From the NCBI GenBank assembly GCA_019750465.1, contig JAIEOP010000376.1, forward strand, positions 1 to 58,947: DNA of 58,947 nucleotides. The letters run 5' to 3'. This stretch comes from Acetobacteraceae bacterium (GTDB lineage: Bacteria; Pseudomonadota; Alphaproteobacteria; Acetobacterales; Acetobacteraceae). Under the pieces are notes generated by a model. That model had not been told where the DNA came from. It did not search any database and saw nothing but the letters and a program-made list of their open reading frames with translations. A program made the translations under genes and the position numbers. This document shows positions 48,999 to 58,038 of the stretch, in pieces (within the stretch, counting starts at the first letter, position 1; every line of letters starts with the position of its first letter).

Positions 48999-50434
48999 GC
49001 GGCATCCTCGGCATCCTCGCCGCGCTGGCGCTGCTGGTCCTGCTCGCCTATCGCGGGGTCAGCGTGCTGGTCGCCGCCCCGCTCGCCGGCCTGGCCGCGG
49101 TGCTGGCGGCGGGGGCGCCGGCGCTGGCCTCGCTCACCCATGTCATGATGCCCGCGCTCGGCGGCTTTCTCGCGCAGTTCCTCGCGCTGTTCGTGCTCGG
49201 CGCCATCTTCGGCAAGCTGATGGAGGAGACCGGCGCGGCGCGCGCCCTGGCCGCGGCGCTGGCGGCGCGGCTCGGTCCGGCCAACGCCATCCCCGCGGTG
49301 GTGCTCGCCTGCGCGGCGCTGACCTATGGCGGGGTTTCGCTGTTCGTCGTCGCCTTCGCGGTGCAGCCGCTGGCCACGGAGCTGTTCGCCCGCGCCCGCC
49401 TGCCGCGCGCGCTGATCCCGGCGACCATCGCGCTCGGCGCCTTCACCTTCACCATGACGGCGCTGCCCGGCACGCCGGCGATCCAGAACGCCATCCCGAT
49501 GCCCTTCTTCGGCACCACCGCCTTCGCCGCCCCCGGGCTCGGGCTGATCGGCGGCGCGGTGATGCTGGGCTTCGGTCTCGCCTGGCTGCTGTGGCGGGCG
49601 CGGCGCGGCCGCTTCGCCGCCGATCCGCCGGAACCGCCCCCGCCTGCCGCGGCACGGCTGCGCGAAATGGCGCAGGGCGAGGGCTTCGACATCGCCGAGG
49701 CGCTGCGCGATGGCGCGCCTGCCGCACCGGCGCCGCCGCTGGCACTGGCCGCTGCGCCGATCCTGCTGGTGGTGGCGCTGAACGGCGTCTTCGCCGGCCT
49801 GGTCCTGCCCGCCCTGCTGGCCGGGCAGCCGGCCGATCCGCGCCTGGGCGCGACGGATCCGGCGAACCTGATCGGGTATTGGGCGATCCTGCTCGCGCTC
49901 GCCGCCACCATCGTGCTGACCGTGCTGGCCAATCTCCGCCGCCTGCCGCGGCTGACCGAGACCCTTGGCGCCGGCGCCAACGCCGCGGCGATCCCGGCGC
50001 TCAATACGGCGGTGCTGGTGGGTTTCGGCGCCGTGGTCGCCTCGCTGCCGGCCTTCGGGCTGGTGCGCGACGCGGTGCTCGGCATCGCGCCGGGCAATCC
50101 GCTGATCTCGCTCTCGATCGCGGTGAACATCCTGGCCGGAATCACCGGCTCGGCTTCGGGCGGGATGAGCATCGCGCTCGCCACCATGGGCGAGACCTAT
50201 CTCGCGCGCGGGCTCGCCGCCGGCATCGCGCCCGAGGCGCTGCACCGGGTCACCGCCATCGCCACCGGCGGGCTCGATGCGCTGCCGCACAACGGCGCGG
50301 TGGTCACGCTGTTGGCGGTCTGCCGGCTGACCCACCGCGAGGCCTATGCCGACATCTTCGCCGTCGCCTGCGCCGGGCCGATCCTGGCGCTGGTGGTCGT
50401 GCTCGTCCTCGCCGGGCGGTTCGGCGCGTTCTGA
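48995..50434 (+). CDS. GntP-family permease
   Basis: The 479-residue protein has about twelve to fourteen membrane segments and GntP-like segments: LFVLGAIFGKLMEETGAARA, LACAALTYGGVSLFVVAFAV and ITGSASGGMSIALATMGETY. The family imports gluconate or related hydroxy acids with protons; the substrate here is unknown. It starts with TTG overlapping the patatin stop. It is the last gene of the plus-strand stress operon and converges on the Na+/Ca2+ exchanger gene. Confidence 0.82.
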   Translation: MSGILGILAALALLVLLAYRGVSVLVAAPLAGLAAVLAAGAPALASLTHVMMPALGGFLAQFLALFVLGAIFGKLMEETGAARALAAALAARLGPANAIPAVVLACAALTYGGVSLFVVAFAVQPLATELFARARLPRALIPATIALGAFTFTMTALPGTPAIQNAIPMPFFGTTAFAAPGLGLIGGAVMLGFGLAWLLWRARRGRFAADPPEPPPPAAARLREMAQGEGFDIAEALRDGAPAAPAPPLALAAAPILLVVALNGVFAGLVLPALLAGQPADPRLGATDPANLIGYWAILLALAATIVLTVLANLRRLPRLTETLGAGANAAAIPALNTAVLVGFGAVVASLPAFGLVRDAVLGIAPGNPLISLSIAVNILAGITGSASGGMSIALATMGETYLARGLAAGIAPEALHRVTAIATGGLDALPHNGAVVTLLAVCRLTHREAYADIFAVACAGPILALVVVLVLAGRFGAF

Positions 50435-50445
50435 GCGCGGCCGCC

Positions 50446-51447
50446 TCACGCCGCCGGCCAGATCGACCACACATAGACGGCATAGAGCGCCAGCAGCCCA
50501 GCGCCCTCGCGGCGGCCGATGCGCCAGCCGGTGCGGGCGACGACGAGGAGCAGCACCGATACCATCACCATCACCCAGTTGTCGTAGTTGGCGATCGCCT
50601 CGGGCACCGGCGTCGGCGCGATCAGCGCGGTGATGCCGCCGATCCCGAGGATGTTGTAGATGTTGGAGCCGAGCACGTTGCCCAGCGCCACATCGGCGTG
50701 GCGGCGCAGCGCGGCGACCACCGAGGTGACCAGTTCCGGCATCGAGGTGCCGACCGCGACGATGGTCAGCCCGATCACCGTCTCCGACACGCCGAGGCCG
50801 CGCGCGAGGCCCACCGCGCCGTCCACCAGCAGCCCGCCGCCGAGCACTACCAGCGCGAGCCCGCCGAAGGCGAAGGCGGACGAGATCGCGACCCCCTTCC
50901 AGCCCGCCCGAGGCGCCGAGGCATGGGTCTCGTGCAGGCCGCTCGGGTGAGTTTCCTCGAAGGCCTGCGCCTTCTCGAAGGCGGCGGTGTGGTCCGGTTC
51001 GCCGCGGCTCTCCGCGCGCCAAGCGTAGGCGATGTAGGCGACCAGCCCGAGCAGGAACAGCGTGCCCACCGCGCGGTCGAGGGTGCCGAAGAGGCTGACG
51101 CCGGTGAAGACCAGCGCCACCGCCGCGACGATCGTGCCGTCGCGCCGCAGCGCCCCGCGCCCGACGGCGATCGGCGTGATCAGCGCGGCGATGCCCAGGA
51201 TCACCAGGATGTTGGCGATGTTGGAGCCGACGATGTTGCCCACCGCGATGCCGGGCGAGCCGGCCAGCGAGGCCTTCACGCTGGTCACCAGCTCGGGCGT
51301 CGAGGTGCCGAAGCCGACCAGGGTGAGGCCGATCAGCAGCGGCGACACGCCCATTCGCTCGGCGATCTGCACGGCGCCGCGCACGAACAGCTCCCCGCCC
51401 GCCACCAGCAGGATCAGGCCACCCGCGATCAGAAGAGCGTCGTTCAT
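50446..51447 (-). CDS. Calcium/sodium antiporter (CaCA family)
   Basis: The 333-residue protein has the two inverted alpha repeats of the CaCA family: GFGTSTPELVTSVKASLAG with GNIVGSNIANIL, and AVGTSMPELVTSVVAALRR with GNVLGSNIYNIL. Ten membrane segments are expected. The central loop is charged and histidine-containing (EETHPSGLHETHASAP). It exchanges Ca2+ for Na+ or H+. Between the P2-type ATPase and the Mrp operon it completes a Ca2+/Na+/H+ set. Its start lies 212 bases from the end of mrpG, on the same strand. Confidence 0.93.
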   Translation of the reverse strand: MNDALLIAGGLILLVAGGELFVRGAVQIAERMGVSPLLIGLTLVGFGTSTPELVTSVKASLAGSPGIAVGNIVGSNIANILVILGIAALITPIAVGRGALRRDGTIVAAVALVFTGVSLFGTLDRAVGTLFLLGLVAYIAYAWRAESRGEPDHTAAFEKAQAFEETHPSGLHETHASAPRAGWKGVAISSAFAFGGLALVVLGGGLLVDGAVGLARGLGVSETVIGLTIVAVGTSMPELVTSVVAALRRHADVALGNVLGSNIYNILGIGGITALIAPTPVPEAIANYDNWVMVMVSVLLLVVARTGWRIGRREGAGLLALYAVYVWSIWPAA

Positions 51448-51659
51448 TGGTCGTCCTCATGTTGGCAGGTCCCGATCGGCGGACGGCGCACGAATCCGGC
51501 CCGTGGAGTCTGGGCCGATCCGACGCGCCCTGTCATGCCTGCCATATCGTCTCCCTCGGAAGCGTACGGAAGGCCAAAGGCCCCGCCGCCAGCGAGATGC
51601 CCCGTGTCGGCCCGGAACTGCGCGGGCGCGCGGCTGCGATCGTACTGCAGCACGGACGG

Positions 51660-52133
51660 TCAGGGGGCAGCGCCGCGCGCGTCGCCCGGACCGGCGGGCC
51701 GCGCCGGGCCGTCCGGCGCACCCGGCATGGACCCGATGGCCGGCGCCGGGATGGCAGCGGCCTGCTGCACCGGGACGGCAGAGGCGGTTTCGTCATCAAT
51801 GGCATGGCGCGGCAGCACGCCGGCCAGCGCGTCCTCGGCGCTGCCCGCCCACAGCGGCGCACCGCCGATATAGGCGGCGCGGCCGAGCGCATGCGAGGAA
51901 AGCGGCACCGTCACCAGCAGGAACAGCACGATCAGCCCGACGCGCAGCCAGGCCTCACCGCTGCCGAAGGCGAGGCCGGCGCCGATCAGGATCAGTCCCG
52001 CGCCGACCACCCCCGCCTTGGTGGCGGCGTGCATCCGCAGGAAGGCGTCGGGCAGCCGCGCGACGCCGATCGCCGCGATCAGCGCGATGGCGGCGCCCAG
52101 CACCAGCAGCAGGGCGGCGAGCGCCTCAGTCAT
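51660..52133 (-). CDS. mrpG: MrpG antiporter subunit
   Basis: The 157-residue protein has three N-terminal helices with GVARLPDAFLRMHAATKAGV, the MrpG signature. A long tail of about 60 residues, rich in Ala and Pro, follows; it is not usual for the family. The ATG at 52133 overlaps mrpF by eight bases. It is the last gene of the canonical mrpABCDEFG operon. Confidence 0.9.
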   Translation of the reverse strand: MTEALAALLLVLGAAIALIAAIGVARLPDAFLRMHAATKAGVVGAGLILIGAGLAFGSGEAWLRVGLIVLFLLVTVPLSSHALGRAAYIGGAPLWAGSAEDALAGVLPRHAIDDETASAVPVQQAAAIPAPAIGSMPGAPDGPARPAGPGDARGAAP

Positions 52134-52416
52134 CGCGCGCCTCCGGCGGGCGGGAGGCGCGCGCGATGAAGGCGGCGACGCCCACCGCGCCGACGAAGCC
52201 CACGAGGCCGAGGCCGAGCGCGACATCGAGCAGCGCGAGGTGCCCGCTGGCCAGCGCCGCGAGCGCGGTGGCGCTGACCGCGAGCAGGCCGAGCAGGTCC
52301 ATCGCCACCGCGCGGTCGGCGATGCCCGGGCCGCGCAGCATCCGCCAGCCGGTGAGCGCGACCGCGACCGCCAGCAGCAGTCCCGAGACCGCGATTGCGG
52401 CGTCGAGCAGGCTCAT
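52126..52416 (-). CDS. mrpF: MrpF antiporter subunit
   Basis: The 96-residue protein has three hydrophobic helices and the MrpF motif GWRMLRGPGIADRAVAMDLL. The ATG at 52416 overlaps mrpE by four bases, and its end overlaps mrpG by eight. MrpF is a small membrane subunit needed for the complete antiporter. Confidence 0.92.
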   Translation of the reverse strand: MSLLDAAIAVSGLLLAVAVALTGWRMLRGPGIADRAVAMDLLGLLAVSATALAALASGHLALLDVALGLGLVGFVGAVGVAAFIARASRPPEARDD

Positions 52417-52754
52417 CGCAGCACGCGCATGGCGGGCGCCTCCAGCCGTTCGGCGATGGAACGGCGCACCGCGTCGGGGTCGGCCGCGTCCATCGCGTGG
52501 ACGTAGAGCGTGCGCCGGTCGCGCGAGACGTGCAGCGCCGTCGTGCCAGGCGTCAGCGTCACCATGTCGGCCAGCAGCGTCACGCCCGCCGCCGAGCGCA
52601 GCCTGAGCGGCACCGCGACGATGCCCGGCCGTACCTCGATGCGCCGCGAGAGCGTGGCGCGCATCACATCGACGGCCGAGAACAGCAGCTCGCGCAGGAA
52701 CAGCAGCGCGAGCCACAGCCAGGCGAACAGGTTCCACGGGCGCGGCTGGCTCAT
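52413..52754 (-). CDS. mrpE: MrpE antiporter subunit
   Basis: The 113-residue protein begins MSQPRPWNLFAWLWLALLFL and has the MnhE region VTLTPGTTALHVSRDRRTLY. It is shorter than typical MrpE (about 160 residues), with one or two membrane helices instead of the usual more hydrophobic N terminus. The MrpE of the first operon here (27368-27865) is full length. It overlaps mrpD and mrpF by four bases each. Confidence 0.85.
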   Translation of the reverse strand: MSQPRPWNLFAWLWLALLFLRELLFSAVDVMRATLSRRIEVRPGIVAVPLRLRSAAGVTLLADMVTLTPGTTALHVSRDRRTLYVHAMDAADPDAVRRSIAERLEAPAMRVLR

Positions 52755-54262
52755 GGGCGGGCTCCGAGCACGGCGGCGATGTAGGCGTCGCGGCCCGCGA
52801 GCTGTTCGCCCGCGGCCAGCGCGAAGGCGGCGAAGGGTTCGGCCCATAAGCCGATGCCGAGCGTGACGAGCGCGAGCGCGGCCACGGGGCCGAGCACCAG
52901 CCAACGCTCGCGCCCGGCCAGCGCGACGATGGCGGCGCCCTCGGGCGGCTCCTTCCAGAACGCCTCGATCCAGATCCTGAGCATGGAGTAGAGCGTGAGG
53001 ATGCCGGTGGCGAGCGCCACCCCGGCCAGTACGTACCAGCCCGCCTCGAAGCCCGCCTTCACGACGAGGAATTTGGCCCAGAAGCCCGACAGCGGCGGCA
53101 GCCCGGCGTGCGAGAGCGCGGGCACCGCGAACAGGATACCGAGCCAGGGGTCGCGCCGCCACAGCCCGCCCATCTGCGCGAGCGAGAAGCTGCCGCCTGC
53201 CCGTCGGATCGCGCCCGCGACCAGGAACAGGTTCGCCTTCACGATGATGTGGTGGACGATGGAGAGCACCGCGCCGGCGATCGCCAAGGGCGTTGCGATC
53301 GCCAGGCCCACGATCATGTAGCCGATCTGGCTGATGATGAGGAACGACAGGATGCGGCGGATGTCCCAGTGCGCCGCCGCGCCAAGCGCGCCAACCACCA
53401 TGGTGCCGGCCGCCACCGCCCAGAGCAGCGGCGCCATCCAGTCCTGCCCCGCCGGGAAGACTAGCGTGACCGCGCGGATCATCGCATAGACACCGACCTT
53501 GGTGAGCAGCCCGGCGAAGATGGCCGCGACCGGTGCGGCCGCCGTGTGGTAGGAGGCCGGCAGCCAGAAGAACAGCGGGAACACCGCCGCCTTGGCGCCG
53601 AAGGCGGCGAGCAGCAGGAAGGCCACCGCCGCCGCCGCGCCCTGGTTCGGCACCTCGGGCATCCGCCGCGCCATGTCGGCGAGGTTGAGCGTGCCGGTGA
53701 GGCCATAGGCGAGGCCGACGGCGATCAGGAACACCGTCGTCGCCACCAGGTTCAGCACCGCGTATTTCACCGCCGCGTCGAGCTGCGCGCGCCCGCCGCC
53801 CAGCACGAGCAGGCCGAAGGAGGCGATCAGCATCACCTCGAACCAGACATAGAGGTTGAACAGGTCGCCGGCCAGGAAGGCGCCCGCCACGCCGAGCACC
53901 AGCGCCGCGAGCAGCGGGTGCCACAGCCCTTCCTCGGCGCGCACGCCAGGGTCGGCATGGGCCTGGACGGCGGTCACGGCATAGATCAGCGCGGTGATGG
54001 CGACCATCGCGGAGGAGAACAGGTCGGCCACCAGCGTGATGCCGAAGGGCGCCGCCCAGTCGCCCATCTGGGTCGCGATCACGCCGCGGCGGACCACCTC
54101 TGCGACCAGCGCGCCGGCGGCCAGCAGCATCACGGCGGCGGCGCTGCCGGTGACCAGGCGCTGCGCGCGCGCCCGCCCGCGCAGCGCCGCGGACAGCGCG
54201 CAGGCGATCAGCGGGACCAGCACCGGCAGCGCCAGCAGCCAGTCGGCGCGCGAGGCGATCAT
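52751..54262 (-). CDS. mrpD: MrpD antiporter subunit
   Basis: The 503-residue protein is of the NuoM/N-MrpD type: LFNLYVWFEVMLIASFGLLV, FGAKAAVFPLFFWLPASYHT, DIRRILSFLIISQIGYMIVG and IVHHIIVKANLFLVAGA. Fourteen membrane segments are expected. It forms an ion-translocating core with MrpA. It overlaps mrpC and mrpE by four bases each. Confidence 0.95.
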   Translation of the reverse strand: MIASRADWLLALPVLVPLIACALSAALRGRARAQRLVTGSAAAVMLLAAGALVAEVVRRGVIATQMGDWAAPFGITLVADLFSSAMVAITALIYAVTAVQAHADPGVRAEEGLWHPLLAALVLGVAGAFLAGDLFNLYVWFEVMLIASFGLLVLGGGRAQLDAAVKYAVLNLVATTVFLIAVGLAYGLTGTLNLADMARRMPEVPNQGAAAAVAFLLLAAFGAKAAVFPLFFWLPASYHTAAAPVAAIFAGLLTKVGVYAMIRAVTLVFPAGQDWMAPLLWAVAAGTMVVGALGAAAHWDIRRILSFLIISQIGYMIVGLAIATPLAIAGAVLSIVHHIIVKANLFLVAGAIRRAGGSFSLAQMGGLWRRDPWLGILFAVPALSHAGLPPLSGFWAKFLVVKAGFEAGWYVLAGVALATGILTLYSMLRIWIEAFWKEPPEGAAIVALAGRERWLVLGPVAALALVTLGIGLWAEPFAAFALAAGEQLAGRDAYIAAVLGARP

Positions 54263-54660
54263 GGCCGCGCCTCCGCCTCGGCGGCGGCCTCCTTGTCGGT
54301 GCTGGGCAGCGCCGGCGGTTCGGCGCGGCGCAGCGTCTCGGGGTCGAGCGTGCCCTCGGCCCGCCAGGTTGCCCAGGCCAGCACCATGACGAAGGCCGTG
54401 AGGGCGAATGAGATCACGATGGCGGTGAGCACCAGCGCCTGGGGCAGCGGGTTAGAGCCGCCGGCGGCGAGCGCCTGGGCGCCGCGCTCGACCAGCGGCG
54501 GCGCCGTGCCGGCCACGCGCCCGGCGGCGATGATCGACAGGTTCGCGGCGTTGCCGAGCAGCATCAGCCCGAGGATCACGCGCGGCAGCGAGCGCGCCAG
54601 CAGCATGTAGCAGGCGGCGGCCAGCAGCAGGCCGAACAGCAGGGCGAGCAGCGTTTCCAT
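54259..54660 (-). CDS. mrpC: MrpC antiporter subunit
   Basis: The 133-residue NuoK-type protein has three helices, including LPRVILGLMLLGNAANLSII and PLPQALVLTAIVISFALTAF. The tail after the third helix is charged (DPETLRRAEPPALPSTD). It starts 36 bases after mrpB and overlaps mrpD by four bases. Confidence 0.94.
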   Translation of the reverse strand: METLLALLFGLLLAAACYMLLARSLPRVILGLMLLGNAANLSIIAAGRVAGTAPPLVERGAQALAAGGSNPLPQALVLTAIVISFALTAFVMVLAWATWRAEGTLDPETLRRAEPPALPSTDKEAAAEAEARP

Positions 54661-54696
54661 CTTAGAGCCGCCCCGCCCGTGCGAACCGTGCCGCCT

Positions 54697-55104
54697 TCAT
54701 GCCGCGTCCTCGCCCAGGAAGGGCAGCACAAAGGCCAGCGCGAAGCCCAGCACCACGAGATAGACGCCGATGTCGAAGGGGATCGCGGTGCCGATCGGCA
54801 GGCCCTCCATCCACTGGTGCGTCAGCAGCGGCTCGGCGTGCAGCAGCAGCGCCGGCAGGCCGGAGCCGGCGGCCAGCAGCAGCCCGATGCCGCCCCAGGC
54901 CAGCGGGTCGAGCCGCAGCACGCGCCGCGTCGCCGGGGGGCCCCGCGCCAGGGCGTGGAAGACGAAGCCGAGCGCGCCGATCAGCCCGCCGATGAACCCG
55001 CCGCCCGGCTCGTTGTGGCCGCGCAGCAGCACGAAGACCGACAGCGCGACGCAGGCCCACAGCACGTAGCGCGCCGAGGCGCGCAGGATCAGGCTGTCCA
55101 GCAT
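54697..55104 (-). CDS. mrpB: MrpB antiporter subunit
   Basis: The 135-residue protein has four helices and the MnhB motif LLRGHNEPGGGFIGGLIGAL, followed near its end by PFDIGVYLVVLGFALAFVLP. Its ATG touches the mrpA stop (TGATG). In this operon MrpB is a separate protein, whereas in the first Mrp operon the same domain is fused to MbhDE. Confidence 0.94.
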   Translation of the reverse strand: MLDSLILRASARYVLWACVALSVFVLLRGHNEPGGGFIGGLIGALGFVFHALARGPPATRRVLRLDPLAWGGIGLLLAAGSGLPALLLHAEPLLTHQWMEGLPIGTAIPFDIGVYLVVLGFALAFVLPFLGEDAA

Positions 55105-57380
55105 CAGCCCGGCTTCCCGGTCCGGCGCAGCAGCACCGTGGCGGCAAGTGCTGCGATCAGCAGCACCGCGATCTCGCCCAGCGTATCGAGCGCCCGGAAA
55201 TCCACGATGATGACATTGACGACGTTGCGGCCTTTCGCCTCCGGCACGGCGGCCTTACCCATCCATTCGGTGATGAAGGGGTCGAAGGGCACCGACAGCA
55301 CTGCGAGCAGGATGGCGGTGCCGGCCGCGCCCACGCCGGCGGCGAGCAGCGCGTCGCGCCGGCGCTCCGGCGCGCGCCGCGCGTCCGGCGCGTGGAAGGG
55401 CAGCCGCGCCAGAATCGCGACCAGCAGCACGATGGCCAGGATCTCGACGGTGAACTGGGTGAAGGCGAGGTCGGCCGCGCCCAGCGTCAGGAACAGGATG
55501 CCGACGCCGAAACCGACGAGTGCTGCCGCCATCACCTGGCCGAACAGCGCACGCAGCCGGCAGGCGGCCAGCGCGCCGGCGAGGATGACGGCCGCGAGCG
55601 CGAGTTGTGCCGGCCCGGCCCACGGACCGGGCAGCGGCAGCGCGAGCCCCCCGCGAGCCACCAGAACCAGCGCCGCGCCGGCGAAGACCAATGCGAGGTT
55701 CGCCGCCAGGTAGCCGCGCAGGCTGCCGCCCTGCACCCGGCGCGTGAGCGCCACGGCGACGGCCGAGACGGCGCGCATCGCGCGGCCATAGCCGGCGTCC
55801 GGACCGTAGGTGTCGAGCCAGGTCTGGCCAGCCAGCGTGGGCTGCAGGCGCCGCCAGCCCAGGAACATCAGCAGGCCGAGGCCGAGCGCGGCGAAGGACA
55901 TGGTCATCACCACCGTGCCGCCCTGTTTCTCGCCGAGTGCGATGCCCGTCGGCCGGCCGAGGATGGCGCCGGCCGCAGGCTCGATGATGGCGGCTGAGAT
56001 GAGGTGCGGCGCCATGCCGAACACGAGCCCGAGCGTTGCCAGAACGATCGGCGCCACAAGCAGCGCAACCGCCGGGTCCTTCGCGACGCCCCCGGTTTCC
56101 ATCGGCTTGCCCATGAATGGCCGGGCCGCCACCACGCCCGCCACCACCACCATCGCCGCGTTCACCAGCAGCGCGACCGCCGGCAGCAGCCTCGGCACGC
56201 CGAGCTGCACGGTGAACAGCAGGTCCTTTGCGAAGGCGCCGATGAAGCCCGGCGCACCCGCCATGGAGAGCCCCGCCAGCAGCGCCGCGGCCGCGGTGAT
56301 GGGCATGCGGCGGCCCAGGCCGCGCAGCTGCATCGCGTCCCGCGTGCCGGCCTTCTTGTCCACGATGCCGGCGATCAGGAAAAGACTCGCCTTGTAAAGC
56401 GCATGGACCAGCAGGAAGACGACCGCGGCGGTCGCGGCGAGCGGGTCCTCGATGCCGATTAACGCGACCAGCGTGCCGAGCGCCACCACAGTGGACCAGG
56501 CGAGCTTGCGCTTGAGGTCGCGCTCGCGCAGCGCCAGCACCGCGCCCGCCAGCATGGTGGCGGTGCCGACGCCGATGAGCAGCCCCTGCCACAGCGCCAG
56601 CGCCTCGAAGGCGGGATTCAGCCGCGCCAGCAGATAGACCCCGAGCTTCACCATGGTGGCCGAATGCAGATAGGCCGAGACCGGCGAGGGTGCGGCCATG
56701 GCGTTGGGCAGCCAGAAATGCAGCGGCCACTGCGCGCTCTTGGCGAAGCAACCGATTGCGATCAGCACCACAATCCAGGGCGCCGCCGGATGTGCGGCGA
56801 GGGTGCTGCCCTGCGCCAGGATGGCGGAAATGCGGAAGGTGCCGGCGGCATCCCCCAGCAGCAGGAGCCCTGCGAGCATGGCGAGGCCGCCGGCCACCGT
56901 CACCATCAGCCCCTGCTGCGCGGCACGGCGCGCCTCGGCGCGATGGGCGTCGAAGCCGATCAGCATGAAGGAGGCGAGGCTGGTGAGTTCCCAGAAGGCG
57001 AACAGCAGCAGCAGGTCGTCGGCCAGAACCGCGCCCAGCATCGCCGCCATGAACAGCGTGAGCACCGCGAGGAAGCGGTGCAGCAGCGGGTGCCCTTCAA
57101 GATAGGCGGCAGCGTAGAGGAACACGCCGGCACCGATGCCGGCGATCAGCAGCGCGAAAAGGCGCGACAGGCCGTCGAGGCGGAAAGCGAGCTCTACGCC
57201 GAGCGTCGGGATCCAATGCAGGCTGAACATGGCCCCGTCGGGGGTCGTGAGGACCAGCAGGAACAGCGCCGCCGGGAGCGCGGCGAGCCAGGGCGCCATG
57301 ACGGGGGCACGGCGCAGCCCCCAGCCAACCAGCGGGACGCAGGCCAGGGCAAGGAGCGGAATGGCGGGCAGCGCGAGCAT
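55104..57380 (-). CDS. mrpA: MrpA antiporter subunit
   Basis: The 758-residue protein starts at 57380 (MLALPAIPLLALACVPLVG). The N-terminal 500 residues are of NuoL type: FAFWELTSLASFMLIGFDAH, FAKSAQWPLHFWLPNAMAAP and KRKLAWSTVVALGTLVALIG. The C-terminal 200 residues hold the MbhD/MbhE parts (DLAFTQFTVEILAIVLLVAI, then NVVNVIIVDFRALDTLGEIA). This is the full two-part MrpA. It begins the canonical operon mrpABCDEFG, which exchanges Na+ for protons and supports growth at high pH or salt. Confidence 0.95.
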   Translation of the reverse strand: MLALPAIPLLALACVPLVGWGLRRAPVMAPWLAALPAALFLLVLTTPDGAMFSLHWIPTLGVELAFRLDGLSRLFALLIAGIGAGVFLYAAAYLEGHPLLHRFLAVLTLFMAAMLGAVLADDLLLLFAFWELTSLASFMLIGFDAHRAEARRAAQQGLMVTVAGGLAMLAGLLLLGDAAGTFRISAILAQGSTLAAHPAAPWIVVLIAIGCFAKSAQWPLHFWLPNAMAAPSPVSAYLHSATMVKLGVYLLARLNPAFEALALWQGLLIGVGTATMLAGAVLALRERDLKRKLAWSTVVALGTLVALIGIEDPLAATAAVVFLLVHALYKASLFLIAGIVDKKAGTRDAMQLRGLGRRMPITAAAALLAGLSMAGAPGFIGAFAKDLLFTVQLGVPRLLPAVALLVNAAMVVVAGVVAARPFMGKPMETGGVAKDPAVALLVAPIVLATLGLVFGMAPHLISAAIIEPAAGAILGRPTGIALGEKQGGTVVMTMSFAALGLGLLMFLGWRRLQPTLAGQTWLDTYGPDAGYGRAMRAVSAVAVALTRRVQGGSLRGYLAANLALVFAGAALVLVARGGLALPLPGPWAGPAQLALAAVILAGALAACRLRALFGQVMAAALVGFGVGILFLTLGAADLAFTQFTVEILAIVLLVAILARLPFHAPDARRAPERRRDALLAAGVGAAGTAILLAVLSVPFDPFITEWMGKAAVPEAKGRNVVNVIIVDFRALDTLGEIAVLLIAALAATVLLRRTGKPG

Positions 57381-58038
57381 GCCGCCTGTTTGCAGGCTTC
57401 GCACCGGCAGGTAAAGGACGCACCGCGATACGAAGCCATGCGGATGCCGCTTCTGCTTTCGAACGGCGCTGGCGCCGGAACGTGGGGATATGTGCGGGTT
57501 CCGAAAACTTCGCCCCGTGACGACGGCCCCCGTGATGGGCCCAGTCCTCGCGGTCCTCTTCCGCACGACGGATGACCGGCGCTAACGCGTCCCGAGGTCG
57601 AGAACCATCTGGGTCCAACGCAGCCAGATGCCACGCAAGCACAGGTCGAGCGAGGCTGTCTCCGCTTGGCGCTTCTCCCTTTGCGGCGGTTGCGCCTTGA
57701 CGCTTGCGGCTTGTCGCTTGGAGACGCGCCCCGGCCTGACGCACGGGGCGGCCGGAGGCCCACGCCGTCTCGCCGTGGTTCTGCAACACCTGTGGGCTGA
57801 CTGCAACGGCCGCCTCGCTCGTGACGTCAATCGGTTCATTGCAGGATCGCCGCCGCCATCGTCGGAATGTCCATGATGCTCACCGTGCGCCGGCGCCCGC
57901 CCGCAAAACCCGTAGCTCGAATTCGAACTTCCCGGACGCGCTGTTGGATCGGGTTGAGGTCGCCACTCGCCTGCCGTCATGCGCCACGCCACTACGCGAC
58001 CGTCGTGCTTGTTGAACCCGCCCCTACCTGCCGCTCTC
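57381..58038. other. 658 bp between mrpA and trbB without a recognisable gene
   Basis: Open frames occur on both strands (for example minus 57582-57992), but none has a clear ribosome site or a known product. The left part must contain the mrpA promoter, although no clear -35/-10 pair is visible. Homology with the other trbB junction begins only at 58039. The part from about 57600 may be decayed sequence left from the insertion of the module. Confidence 0.4.

Noticed and set aside
51062-52606. 514-codon plus-strand frame over the CaCA and mrpG/mrpF region
   Set aside because: It is opposite to genes with clear families and shows low-complexity Arg-rich translation.
14372-57380. Relationship to the transmissible locus of heat resistance
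   Set aside because: A KefB-like and a PsiE gene recall that locus, but small heat shock proteins, ClpK, FtsH, YfdX, HdeD and DegP are all absent.
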